Of a stretch of DNA of 64,000 nt, positions 43,742-51,875 are shown piece after piece; positions within the stretch are counted from its first letter, which is position 1, and each line of letters starts with the position of its first letter. Position numbers and translations under genes: made by a program. This stretch comes from Bacillus sp. ISL-45 (GTDB lineage Bacteria > Bacillota > Bacilli > Bacillales > Cytobacillaceae), in assembly GCF_018613195.1 (NCBI RefSeq), contig NZ_JAGGQQ010000003.1:1-64000 (forward strand). Direction: 5' to 3'. Below the pieces are notes generated by a model, which was not told the DNA's origin, did not search any database, and saw nothing but the letters and a program-made list of their open reading frames with translations.

Positions 43742-44458
43742 TTAAATATGATCAAAATCCGGGAAATGACCTGTTAAATATTCATCATATAGGTCAATTT
43801 TAAGGTTTCCATTAGAATCCACTTCAGCGTAAAAAACTTCCTGTGGCTTGTTCCCTTTTTCATGGATTTTTGCAATTAAAGCATTTCTATCCAGACCAAC
43901 CCGCCTTAAATTTTCCTCGATAAAATTACCGTCCATCAAAACGGCAACCGAGGGAGTCTCTTCTTCCATTTGTATTTTGTAATCCTCATACTTTAAAGGC
44001 TGTTTGGCTTTCTTCAACAAAACACTCAATTCTCCATTGGAATCAAGCGAAGCAAACTCAACATCAGCCACTTTAAATACACTTTTCTTGCGGAGTTGTT
44101 CCAGGAGTTCATCTATACTGTATTTCTCTTTTCGCATATTCTTTTCGAGAATATTGCCCTTCTCAATGAAGGTTGTTGACTTCCCCTCAACTATTTTGCG
44201 GAATAGTCTGCTTCTTAAGGATATTGTTGAAATCGCCAAAGGGACGAACGACCAGACAACCAGGCTGGCAATTCCGTCCCTCAAGCTCAAATCAGGGTCC
44301 ATCGCTAATGTGCCAGCAATATCTCCCACAGTGATACCAACGATATATTCAAAAAATGACAGACTCGACAATTGCTTTTTTCCAAGAAGCTTAGTGATGA
44401 TAAATAAGCCTACAATCAGCAAGATGGACCTTATGATGGTTCTAAGAATATCCGGCAT
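43742..44458 (-). CDS. YetF-like DUF421 membrane protein of spoVA2 operon
   Basis: 238-aa protein with three N-terminal TM helices and a DUF421 core (GKKQLSSLSFFEYIVGITVGDIAGTLA) followed by the YetF C-terminal domain. The DUF421 gene at the end of the operon is a mark of the spoVA2mob type rather than the canonical spoVA operon. It starts 23 nt before the SpoVAE stop. RBS CAGGAATG precedes ATG 44458. Confidence 0.9.
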   Translation of the reverse strand: MPDILRTIIRSILLIVGLFIITKLLGKKQLSSLSFFEYIVGITVGDIAGTLAMDPDLSLRDGIASLVVWSFVPLAISTISLRSRLFRKIVEGKSTTFIEKGNILEKNMRKEKYSIDELLEQLRKKSVFKVADVEFASLDSNGELSVLLKKAKQPLKYEDYKIQMEEETPSVAVLMDGNFIEENLRRVGLDRNALIAKIHEKGNKPQEVFYAEVDSNGNLKIDLYDEYLTGHFPDFDHI

Positions 44459-44481
44459 TAGATCATTCCTGTGACACAGAA

Positions 44482-44838
44482 TCAGCCTTTTGGCTTAAAG
44501 ATAAGGGCGCCGATAAAGCCAAAGATCACAGCAGCCGATATACCCGAACTCGTGATTTCGAACATCCCTGTCAGGACGCCGACCAAACCGTGCTGCTCTG
44601 CCTCCTGCAACGCTCCGTGCACAAGTGAATTTCCAAAGCTTGTAATTGGAATCGTAGCACCTGCTCCGGCAAAATCAATTAAAGGTTCATAAAGCCCAAA
44701 ACCGTCAAGGACAGCCCCAATAACCACAAGCAGACTCATCGTGTGCCCTGGTGTCAATTTCACAATGTCAAACATCAATTGGCCAAATACACAGATCAAG
44801 CCTCCGATAACAAAAGCCCAGAAAAACATTGGCAGCAA
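44482..44838 (-). CDS. spoVAE: Stage V sporulation protein AE (SpoVAEb type)
   Basis: 118-aa membrane protein with four TM helices; [31 protein letters not shown] is the conserved SpoVAC/SpoVAEb loop. TTG 44838 start with AGGAGG 7 nt upstream. SpoVA proteins form or feed the channel for dipicolinic acid uptake into the forespore and its release during germination. Confidence 0.92.
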   Translation of the reverse strand: MLPMFFWAFVIGGLICVFGQLMFDIVKLTPGHTMSLLVVIGAVLDGFGLYEPLIDFAGAGATIPITSFGNSLVHGALQEAEQHGLVGVLTGMFEITSSGISAAVIFGFIGALIFKPKG

Positions 44839-44853
44839 TTTGATTCCTCCTTT

Positions 44854-45867
44854 TTAATTCATTTCTATAGATACTGCGTGGGCTATACATGGAATGGTTT
44901 CATTTTGCTGGAAAGATAGCGGTGATAACAGAGCTCCTGTCGCAACAACAAGGATTCTCTTATAGACACCATTATTCATCTGGTTTAGTAAATGGCCATA
45001 CAGGACGGAAGCCGAGCATCCTGCTCCGCTGCCTCCAGATTGGACCTGCTGGTCATCGTTATAAATCATCAAACCGCAATCCTTAAATTGTTCCTTGGTA
45101 ATCTCTAGTCCAGACTGCTGCAAAAGCTCGTATGTAGTAGCCTGTCCAATCCTTCCAAGATCACCTGTGACAACCAAGTCATAATAGGAGGGTTCTCGAT
45201 TAAAATCTTTAAAGTGGGCGATGATCGTATCAGCGGCTGCAGGAGCCATTGCCCCGCCCATGTTAAAGGGATCAGTAATCCCCATGTCCACTACTTTCCC
45301 AATAGTCGCAGAGGTGGTTACGATTTTCCCCTGCTTTTCCGGATTGTCCGTTAAAACAGCCGCTCCGGCTCCGGTAACAGTCCACTGTGCTGTCGGTGGC
45401 TTTTGTCCACCATATTCTGTCGGGTAGCGGAATTGTTTTTCTGCCGCCGAATTGTGGCTTGATGCGCCGGTTACAGTCTTCTTTGCTCCCTGGTAGTTCA
45501 CAATAAATGATGCTAGCGCAAGGCCCTCCATTGAGGTTGAGCAGGCACCGAAGAGGCCGAAATATGGAATTTCCATCGTCCTTGCCGCAAAACTGGTCGG
45601 TGTGATCTGGTTGATTAAATCCCCTGCAAGCATAAATTGCATATCCTCTTTGTTGAAATTCCCTTTCTGCAACGCAGACTTAATTGCCTCCTCCAGTAAA
45701 ACTCTATGTGCTTTTTCGTATGAGTCTTCTCCCATCCACAAATCATCATGCAGGACATCAAAATCAGCTGCCAATTTTCCCTCAGCCTCGAAAGGACCGC
45801 CTGATGAGCCCCATGATTCAATGACAGGCATGTTAGCAAATTGCCATGATTGCTTTCCAATCAACAT
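44854..45867 (-). CDS. spoVAD: Stage V sporulation protein AD
   Basis: 337-aa thiolase-fold protein that binds dipicolinic acid in the SpoVA complex. Typical segments: GACSTSMEGLALAS, WTVTGAGAAVL and CGLMIYNDDQQVQSGGSGAGCSASVL. The ATG overlaps the SpoVAC stop, so coupled translation is likely. Confidence 0.95.
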   Translation of the reverse strand: MLIGKQSWQFANMPVIESWGSSGGPFEAEGKLAADFDVLHDDLWMGEDSYEKAHRVLLEEAIKSALQKGNFNKEDMQFMLAGDLINQITPTSFAARTMEIPYFGLFGACSTSMEGLALASFIVNYQGAKKTVTGASSHNSAAEKQFRYPTEYGGQKPPTAQWTVTGAGAAVLTDNPEKQGKIVTTSATIGKVVDMGITDPFNMGGAMAPAAADTIIAHFKDFNREPSYYDLVVTGDLGRIGQATTYELLQQSGLEITKEQFKDCGLMIYNDDQQVQSGGSGAGCSASVLYGHLLNQMNNGVYKRILVVATGALLSPLSFQQNETIPCIAHAVSIEMN

Positions 45868-46347
45868 TTACAGCACCCCCATCATCGTCAACAAAGTTTT
45901 TACCAGAGCAACGACAAAAGCGGCAAAGACACCAAATAAAATGACTGACCCTGCCAGTTTGAACATGTTTCCGCCGACACCGAGGACAAAACCTTCAGTT
46001 CGGTGTTCTATCGCCGCTGAGATGACGGAATTCCCAAAGCCAGTAACCGGTACAGCACTGCCCGCTCCTGCAAATTGTCCGATATGGTCATATACACCAA
46101 ACCCTGTCAACAGCATGGAAAGAAAAATCATCGTAGCAACAGTCGGATTACCAGCTGTTTGTTCTGTAAAATTAAAAAAGTAGATATAAAAATAGGTGAT
46201 TACCTGACCTATTGTACAAATCAATCCGCCAACCAAAAATGCCTTGATACAATTTTTAACTACTGGGCGTTTTAGTTCATGCTTTTGTTCCAGCTCCTGA
46301 TACTGCTGCTGCTCAGGTGTCATCTTTTGCTTTTTTTTATCCCCCAT
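45868..46347 (-). CDS. spoVAC: Stage V sporulation protein AC
   Basis: 159-aa membrane protein with four TM helices and the SpoVAC motif GAGSAVPVTGFGNSVISAAIEHRTEGF. SpoVAC of B. subtilis acts as a mechanosensitive channel for dipicolinic acid. ATG 46347 gives the normal length with AAGGATGGG upstream; ATG 46356 is too close to that site. Confidence 0.93.
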   Translation of the reverse strand: MGDKKKQKMTPEQQQYQELEQKHELKRPVVKNCIKAFLVGGLICTIGQVITYFYIYFFNFTEQTAGNPTVATMIFLSMLLTGFGVYDHIGQFAGAGSAVPVTGFGNSVISAAIEHRTEGFVLGVGGNMFKLAGSVILFGVFAAFVVALVKTLLTMMGVL

Positions 46348-46362
46348 TTCACCCATCCTTTC

Positions 46363-46854
46363 TTATGTTAATTCCTTTTTCAGCGAAATAATCCGCTGCA
46401 ATTGCTCTTCGGCTTTCTTATCCGGAAAGGACGGATCTTTCATTTTCTCCCGAAGCTCCACCGCTTCAATAAAAATCTTATAGTCACTGGAAACAATAAA
46501 ATCTTCATCAGGATAATTCTTTTCCAGCTTCTTATTGATTTCTTTTTCGATCCGCTTCATGCCGAACCGCTTTAAATGCTTAACCTTGTATGCGACTAAT
46601 ATTTCTTTTTTTCCTGCAATGACGGCGACATCATAAATTTCATCAAGTGCAGCGATATCTTTCTTAACCTTCTTGGCAAGCTTGATATCCTTCTCATCCA
46701 GATCATTTGTCGCACCTGGATCAGGATTGACGGACTGAATCATGGATGCTCTGCTCTGTGGTGAAGTTTTCCCAAAAGAAGTACAGCCAGCAGTGCCAGC
46801 TCCAAGCATTATAACTATCGCCAAAAGATTTACAGCTTGTTTCATATTCATCAT
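46363..46854 (-). CDS. YhcN/YlaJ-family sporulation lipoprotein
   Basis: 163-aa lipoprotein, signal peptide and lipobox GTAGC near residue 24, then the YhcN/YlaJ fold (KVKKDIAALDEIYDVAVIAGKKEILVAYKVK). It is the first gene of the spoVA2-type operon, as in spoVA2mob, whose YhcN/YlaJ product is implicated in spore resistance. ATG 46854 with AGGAAGGG upstream is preferred over ATG 46875. Confidence 0.88.
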   Translation of the reverse strand: MMNMKQAVNLLAIVIMLGAGTAGCTSFGKTSPQSRASMIQSVNPDPGATNDLDEKDIKLAKKVKKDIAALDEIYDVAVIAGKKEILVAYKVKHLKRFGMKRIEKEINKKLEKNYPDEDFIVSSDYKIFIEAVELREKMKDPSFPDKKAEEQLQRIISLKKELT

Positions 46855-47101
46855 TAATCCCTTCCTATGGTTCATCTGATAAAATTATTTTCCACGTCTG
46901 AAACCCAATTTATGAATTTTTTAGTGTGGGTTTTATTTCCATGTAATTGTAAAAAAGTTATTCTAAGGAAAAACTGCATTAGATTAATCCACTGTCTGAA
47001 AAATGTACCAGTTAGTTTTTATAGTTCTCATTACAGCCGGCCATGACGAAACAATTGCACTTTGCAGCCTTTATAGCATGCCTTTTTAACGCTCAAACAA
47101 C

Positions 47102-47142
47102 TCAAAAAAAAACGCCTGCCAGAAAGTTTTGGCAGACGTTGC
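47102..47142 (-). terminator. Terminator of 40-aa Lys/Cys-rich gene
   Basis: Minus strand AACGTCTGCCA pairs with TGGCAGGCGTT and runs into nine T residues. Confidence 0.88.
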
Positions 47143-47144
47143 TT

Positions 47145-47267
47145 CTATACTCGCTTTTTCTTTTTACCGCAGCCACAGCCGCGTTTTTTACGCACTCGGC
47201 GGGTTGCTGCACTACTTTTAGATTCTGTTGAACCCTTGCTGCTATCCTTTTTTGGTTTTTCTTCCAT
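47145..47267 (-). CDS. 40-aa Lys/Arg/Cys-rich small protein
   Basis: ORF starts MEEKPKKDSSKGSTESKSSA and ends RVRKKRGCGCGKKKKRV, so it is strongly basic with a CGC core. AAGGGG lies 8 nt before the ATG. Upstream there is AC, 17 nt, CATAAAGTA, a near-perfect sigma-K promoter, and a strong terminator follows, supporting a real transcript. It lies between the spoVA2-like operon and yjcA, so a spore coat or spore-core role is possible. No family recognised. Confidence 0.65.
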   Translation of the reverse strand: MEEKPKKDSSKGSTESKSSAATRRVRKKRGCGCGKKKKRV

Positions 47268-47373
47268 GATTACAACCCCTTCATTAAAGAGTCCATATTA
47301 TACTTTATGAACAAGTATCCAAAGGGGTTCTGGACGGACTCACTATATTTCAAGCATTAAGAGAACTTAAGGA

Positions 47374-47718
47374 TCAGTCTTCTATGAAAATATGCTGTAC
47401 CAACGAGGAAATTCCTGAAATCGCCAAAATTATTATGACCGGCATGGATAGCTGTGGTAACAATTCATAAGCAGCATATATGAAAACAGACGACCAGATT
47501 CCGGAACACCAGTGGCAGCTCAACAGCTCTCCGACCCAATATTTAAGTCCATCTCCTTTGATTTCTATATATGTTTCCGTGCTGCCATCTTCCAAAGTTT
47601 CAACTACCGTATCATGGAAAGGTGCACGCAGGAACTCAGTGATTTTATCGTAGACAATCAGCCTGGTCAATCGAAAGCTCGCAAACACAAGCAGGCATAA
47701 GTCTAGCCAACTTCCCAT
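47374..47718 (-). CDS. yjcA: YjcA-like DUF1360 sporulation protein
   Basis: 114-aa protein with two to three TM segments and the DUF1360 motif LLSCHWCSGIWSSVF, matching B. subtilis YjcA of the cot cluster. AGGTGG lies upstream of the ATG. Role unknown; position between the spoVA2-like operon and cotZ agrees with sporulation expression. Confidence 0.88.
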   Translation of the reverse strand: MGSWLDLCLLVFASFRLTRLIVYDKITEFLRAPFHDTVVETLEDGSTETYIEIKGDGLKYWVGELLSCHWCSGIWSSVFIYAAYELLPQLSMPVIIILAISGISSLVQHIFIED

Positions 47719-47848
47719 TCTTTACACCACCTGTTTGATCAAATCAATTCAGCTTCTACATGGCAAATACCTATGAGCGGTCTTTAGCATGTCCGCTCCT
47801 GACCTTATTTTTTCAGGAAAGATGCTGAAAAATTAGACAAACACCCAC

Positions 47849-47875
47849 ACCATTAGGAGGGCGATTCATATTCTA
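47849..47875 (+). promoter_or_regulatory. Sigma-K promoter of cotZ
   Basis: AC (47849), 16 nt, CATATTCTA (47867) is a full match to the sigma-K consensus, 45 nt before cotZ. This fits sigma-K control of cotXYZ in B. subtilis. Confidence 0.9.
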
Positions 47876-47919
47876 TTAAGGACAATAGGTCATATCAACT
47901 AAAAGGAGATGAATATTTT

Positions 47920-48441
47920 ATGGGTTGCAAAGGTAAAAAGCATGATGGCGACAATTGCGTATGTGAAGTACTAAGAGCAATAGCGGACGCTCAGGATCAA
48001 GTAGATGTTGACGATGATTGCGATGTCAGTTGCGATAGATCTATAAGAGAATTGCTGGCTGGCGTGCAAACTCCGACCAACGGTTTAGATACAATTCCAA
48101 TTATTTTATACTGCGGTGATTGTGTACCATTCGAAGGGTTTGGAGCTCGTGTCCGACCAAATGGCGGAGGTCCACAAAGATTGGATTGCTTTAGGTCATT
48201 CTTCTTCCGGGTAATTTCAGTAGACAACGACTGCTGCGCTAAAGTTGAATTACTGGTTACACGTGGCGATGAGGGCCAAGGCTTTGATGATCCTTGCCGC
48301 CAAATTCAAACTGGCGGTTCAAGAAATGAATTCTTCAGAACTGGTATCTGCATCACTGTCGACCTCGATTGCTTCTGTGCTGTCACTTGCTTAGACCCTG
48401 TAGAGGGTTTGCCGCTTTCAAGCCTTCCTGGCAGTGACTAA
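47920..48441 (+). CDS. cotZ: Spore crust/outer coat protein CotZ (CotY/CotZ family)
   Basis: 173-aa Cys-rich coat protein with the CotY/CotZ pattern: GCKGKKHDGDNCVCEVLRAIADAQD at the N-terminus (first 25 residues), ILYCGDCVPFEGFG in the middle and DLDCFCAVTCLDP near the C-terminus. These proteins form the disulfide-linked crust of the spore. GGAGATGAAT is upstream. B. subtilis has cotV-Z here; only a single CotY/Z gene is present in this genome region. Confidence 0.95.
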   Translation: MGCKGKKHDGDNCVCEVLRAIADAQDQVDVDDDCDVSCDRSIRELLAGVQTPTNGLDTIPIILYCGDCVPFEGFGARVRPNGGGPQRLDCFRSFFFRVISVDNDCCAKVELLVTRGDEGQGFDDPCRQIQTGGSRNEFFRTGICITVDLDCFCAVTCLDPVEGLPLSSLPGSD

Positions 48442-48460
48442 CATGAAAGTGTGTAAGAAC

Positions 48461-48491
48461 AGGCTTACCTTAAATTGGTAAGCCTATTTTT
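48461..48491. terminator. Terminator between convergent cotZ and cotO
   Basis: AGGCTTACC and GGTAAGCCT pair across TTAAATT and run into TATTTTT, serving cotZ; the reverse serves cotO. Confidence 0.8.
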
Positions 48492-48948
48492 ACAGTCCGA
48501 TTCTTTTTATATCTACAATATCCTCCACTAGGAGATTAACGTTTTTCCTCCTTGGACTCACAGAATGGATGAGCAAAGTTCTTCCTTTCATCCCCGTAAA
48601 ATATCCCTTATAGGATCTTTCAAGCGTAATAAACTCATATTTAACCTTCGCTACTGTAGCGGGGACGAGGTTTAAATGCTTAATCTTTTCTTCCAGAGTA
48701 TACTCCTGGAATGTCTTTTTCTTTTTATCGCCCACCTGTTCACTTTCATTTGTTTCTTCTTCCACTTCTTCCTGTTCCACCATCTCGGCATCATCTTCGG
48801 TTTTGTTGTTATCAAGCAATTCCGGCTCCGTATCAGCCTCATTAGTTTTATAGATAAAATTCTTTTGCATATCGAGTTTCGGGAACTCTATGTTTGGTTG
48901 ATTAATGTAAAACAAGGGCGTTTGCTTACGACTTCTTTTCCTTCCCAT
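48490..48948 (-). CDS. cotO: Spore coat protein CotO
   Basis: 152-aa protein of CotO (YjbX) type: basic N-terminus [20 protein letters not shown], an acidic Glu-rich middle (about 50-80), and the conserved C-terminus NLVPATVAKVKYEFITLERSY. CotO guides late coat assembly in the mother cell. GGAGGT lies upstream of the ATG. A sigma-K-like promoter precedes it. Confidence 0.9.
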   Translation of the reverse strand: MGRKRSRKQTPLFYINQPNIEFPKLDMQKNFIYKTNEADTEPELLDNNKTEDDAEMVEQEEVEEETNESEQVGDKKKKTFQEYTLEEKIKHLNLVPATVAKVKYEFITLERSYKGYFTGMKGRTLLIHSVSPRRKNVNLLVEDIVDIKRIGL

Positions 48949-48978
48949 ACAGCACCTCCGTTACTTCAGTCTTTTTAT

Positions 48979-49003
48979 ATTTATGCGTTTGCCTATAATA
49001 GGT
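48979..49003 (-). promoter_or_regulatory. Sigma-K-like promoter of cotO
   Basis: Minus strand reads AC, 16 nt, CATAAATATA; the -35 and CATA match sigma-K, but the terminal TA is displaced by one base. Confidence 0.5.
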
Positions 49004-49025
49004 GCCGAAATCGTTCCTGACAAAA

Positions 49026-49056
49026 ACAAAAAAAGCCCGCTATTATGCGGGCTTTT
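49026..49056 (-). terminator. Terminator of fabI
   Basis: AAAAGCCCGC and GCGGGCTTTT form a 10-bp stem ending in T residues on the minus strand. Confidence 0.9.
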
Positions 49057-49059
49057 CTC

Positions 49060-49827
49060 TTATAAAATATGAAATCCTGAATCAACATGAATATTTTCGC
49101 CAGTTATCCCGCGGGACATGTCACTGAACAGGAAAACGGCTGTGTCACCGACTTCTTCCGGAGTAGTATTGCGGCGTAGCGGAGCTCTCTCTTCAATATC
49201 CCTTAAAATAGAATTGAAATCACTTACGCCTTTAGCAGACAGTGTTCGGATTGGGCCGGCTGAAATGGAGTTTACACGGATATTGTGCTTTCCTAAGTCT
49301 GCAGCAAGGTAACGGACACTTGCATCCAGGGATGCCTTTGCCACACCCATGACATTGTAGTTCGGGATTGCACGTTCACCGCCGAGATACGTCAAAGTGA
49401 CAATGCTCCCGCCTTCAGCCATCAGCTCTTTCGCTTCCTTGGCGACGGCAGTCAATGAGTATGCACTGATATTATGGGCCAGCAGGAATCCATCGCGTGA
49501 TACATTCATATAGTCACCCTGCAGCTCTTCTTTGTTCGCGAATGCGATACAGTGAGCCACACCATAAATCGTGCCAGCCTCTTCCTTTATTTCTTTGAAG
49601 CATTTAGCAACATCTTCATCATTTGTAACATCGCAAGGCAAAACTAAATAGTTTTGATCAAGGGATGCGGCAAGTTCGCGTACACTTTTCTCAAGACGCT
49701 CTCCTGCATAAGTGAAAATTAAATTAGCCCCGGAATTGTGGAGAGATTGAGCAATACCCCAGGCAATGCTTCTTTTATTGGCTACACCCATTACTACATA
49801 TGTTTTACCGTTCAATGAAAGAGTCAT
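49060..49827 (-). CDS. fabI: Enoyl-ACP reductase FabI
   Basis: 255-aa short-chain dehydrogenase of FabI type: GVANKRSIAWGIA cofactor loop, YNVMGVAKASL (catalytic Tyr and Lys, Y-X6-K) and SISAGPIRTLSAKGV substrate loop. It performs the last step of fatty-acid elongation and is the triclosan target. A FapR operator lies upstream. Same place as B. subtilis fabI (yjbW), next to cotO. Confidence 0.95.
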   Translation of the reverse strand: MTLSLNGKTYVVMGVANKRSIAWGIAQSLHNSGANLIFTYAGERLEKSVRELAASLDQNYLVLPCDVTNDEDVAKCFKEIKEEAGTIYGVAHCIAFANKEELQGDYMNVSRDGFLLAHNISAYSLTAVAKEAKELMAEGGSIVTLTYLGGERAIPNYNVMGVAKASLDASVRYLAADLGKHNIRVNSISAGPIRTLSAKGVSDFNSILRDIEERAPLRRNTTPEEVGDTAVFLFSDMSRGITGENIHVDSGFHIL

Positions 49828-49858
49828 TTTGAAAATTATCCCCCTGTTAATACAAGTT

Positions 49859-49877
49859 ATTAGTACCTAGTGCTAAT
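49859..49877 (-). promoter_or_regulatory. FapR operator upstream of fabI
   Basis: ATTAGTACCTAGTGCTAAT is close to the palindromic FapR site ATTAGTACCTNNTACTAAT, with one mismatch (G for A), 32 nt before fabI. FapR, relieved by malonyl-CoA, controls fatty-acid genes including fabI in bacilli. Confidence 0.9.
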
Positions 49878-49905
49878 TGTACACTAAATTTCTTCATTTG
49901 CAAAG

Positions 49906-49930
49906 AAAAACCCGCCGGGATGGCGGGTTT
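49906..49930 (-). terminator. Terminator of yjbQ-like gene
   Basis: Minus strand AAACCCGCC pairs with GGCGGGTTT and is followed by TTCTTT. Confidence 0.85.
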
Positions 49931-49937
49931 AGTTCAA

Positions 49938-51800
49938 TTAGCACCAAAAACAGAATTCAAGTTCTCGTTTCAGTTCATCGACATATTCCTTGGAACCAGT
50001 AACGATCAGACGGTCATTCAGCCTCAGCTCGGTATCGCCGTGAGGCACGATTGATTCATTTTCACGCAAGATCCGGACAAATATGACATCTCCAGTGAAC
50101 GGGAAGCGTCTTAGTGACATACCGTCAAAATGATCATTCAGCATCCTGATTTCATGCAGGGAATTTTCTTGATTGGTCAGGATTGTCATGACCCCTGGTG
50201 ATTCAATCATTGCACGAAGCAGTGATTCTGTTGAACGGAGGACCGAGAATACCTCGATTCCCTCTTCCTGGGCTTTTTCTGCAAGGTCCGGACTTTCAAT
50301 TCTCGCAATGACACGTTCAACACCATGCTCTTTTGCACTGACAGCAATCGTCGCGTTCAGATCAGGATCTCCGGTGGAGATGACAATGATATCCGCATCA
50401 TACACCTCGTGTTTATCTAGTGTATCAATTTCATAATTCTCCATCTCGATGATTTCAAACACTGAATCAGCAATTCGGTTATCCGCTTTTTCCTGTTTCG
50501 TATGAAAAAGAACCGGTTCATACAATGAAGACTGAAGGGCCCGGGAAACAGGAAGTGTCATCTGGTTGGCGCCAATGAATGCCACTTTGACTTTTACTTC
50601 CTCTGTCTTTTCCTGCGGGAATAACTTTTTGAATAAGATTGGTGTCAGAACGCTGGAGATTACTGCAACAAGAATCAGTGTACCGCTCATCTCCGGCGTG
50701 ATCATTTCCATTCTTTCCCCAATTGTTGCAGCCGCTATGACTAGTGACAAAGTGGATGTCAGCAGGAACCCGGCTGCAAGGACTGTTTTCGTGTCGTACC
50801 ATTTTTTCAACAAATAGACTGGGATCAATTTTGACAAAAACAGCGCCAATAGCAATAACGGAATTAGTAATAATAGCTTTTTGTCACTGAACAAAGACCA
50901 GACGTCCAGGTCCACCCCAACCATTACGAAGAAGATAGGAATCAGGAAGCCATAGCCAAAGGAATCAAGCTTATGGACCATTTCCTGGTCCGGTGCCAGC
51001 AGGGAGACAAGCACACCTGCCAGGAACGCACCCAGGATATTTTCGGCCCCTACCGTTTCAGAGATTGCGACCAGCAAAATAATCAGGGCAAAAACAGCAC
51101 GAGTGCCAATCTGAGTTGTTCCTGTCGAAAGTGCATTGATGAAAGTACGGTTCTTGAAAATTCTTCCGATAAAATACAGCCCAACTCCCGCCGCAAACAG
51201 GACGAGCAGCAGCCAGGTGTTTCCTTCCCCTCCATCATAAATAGAGACAAAGACCGCGAGCAGGATCATCGTTGCCAGATCAGCAATAACCGCCACCAAC
51301 AAGATTGTCTGTCCGATATTTGTTTTCATCAGGTGTGCGTCCTTCAATGTAGGCACGACAACTCCTAGTGAAATCGTTGAAATGATCAATGTCATTAAAA
51401 ATACATTTTCGATGAAGCCTGCAAGTACGAACAAATACGATAAGCCAAATGAGACGATGAAAATGCCAATGAAGATGATCGTGGCCACAATAAACGTATT
51501 CGGTTCTTTTTGCTCATTGCCCTTCCTGGTTTGATTTTTTTTGTTCCCTGAAAAGGCTGTAAAGTCAATCTCCAGCCCGCTCAAGAACATCAGGAACAAG
51601 AATCCCAGGGTTGAAAGGGTGCCAAGCCAGGCATCCTCATGGACGATGTTGAAGCCGCTTTTACCTATGATTAGGCCCATTATGATTTCTGCGACTACAA
51701 CTGGTATGATGTTCAATTTTAAACGGTGCAATAAAATAGGTGTTAAAAATGCAACAATGATGACGATTACGAGTGAGGTAATCGAAGCATGATGTTCCAT
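49938..51800 (-). CDS. yjbQ: CPA2-family cation:proton antiporter with RCK domains (YjbQ)
   Basis: 620-aa protein: 12-13 TM helices (first 390 residues) of the Kef/CPA2 fold, then a Rossmann RCK_N domain (VAFIGANQMTLPVSRAL) and an RCK_C/TrkA-C domain with the final GDTELRLNDRLIVTGSKEYV. It probably exchanges potassium or sodium for protons, gated by the RCK domains. AAGGAGG lies 6 nt before the ATG. Conserved neighbour of prpE and fabI; B. subtilis has tenA-thi genes here instead of mgtE. Confidence 0.93.
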   Translation of the reverse strand: MEHHASITSLVIVIIVAFLTPILLHRLKLNIIPVVVAEIIMGLIIGKSGFNIVHEDAWLGTLSTLGFLFLMFLSGLEIDFTAFSGNKKNQTRKGNEQKEPNTFIVATIIFIGIFIVSFGLSYLFVLAGFIENVFLMTLIISTISLGVVVPTLKDAHLMKTNIGQTILLVAVIADLATMILLAVFVSIYDGGEGNTWLLLVLFAAGVGLYFIGRIFKNRTFINALSTGTTQIGTRAVFALIILLVAISETVGAENILGAFLAGVLVSLLAPDQEMVHKLDSFGYGFLIPIFFVMVGVDLDVWSLFSDKKLLLLIPLLLLALFLSKLIPVYLLKKWYDTKTVLAAGFLLTSTLSLVIAAATIGERMEMITPEMSGTLILVAVISSVLTPILFKKLFPQEKTEEVKVKVAFIGANQMTLPVSRALQSSLYEPVLFHTKQEKADNRIADSVFEIIEMENYEIDTLDKHEVYDADIIVISTGDPDLNATIAVSAKEHGVERVIARIESPDLAEKAQEEGIEVFSVLRSTESLLRAMIESPGVMTILTNQENSLHEIRMLNDHFDGMSLRRFPFTGDVIFVRILRENESIVPHGDTELRLNDRLIVTGSKEYVDELKRELEFCFWC

Positions 51801-51875
51801 CCTCTTCCCTCCTTTGTTAAATAGGATTTGCGTTGTATCGATCTAAACGAACAGTTATCACCTGAACGTTGTATA

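Noticed and set aside
46855-47144. DUF1657 genes expected around a spoVA2-type operon
   Set aside because: No such frame found on either side, so none is reported.
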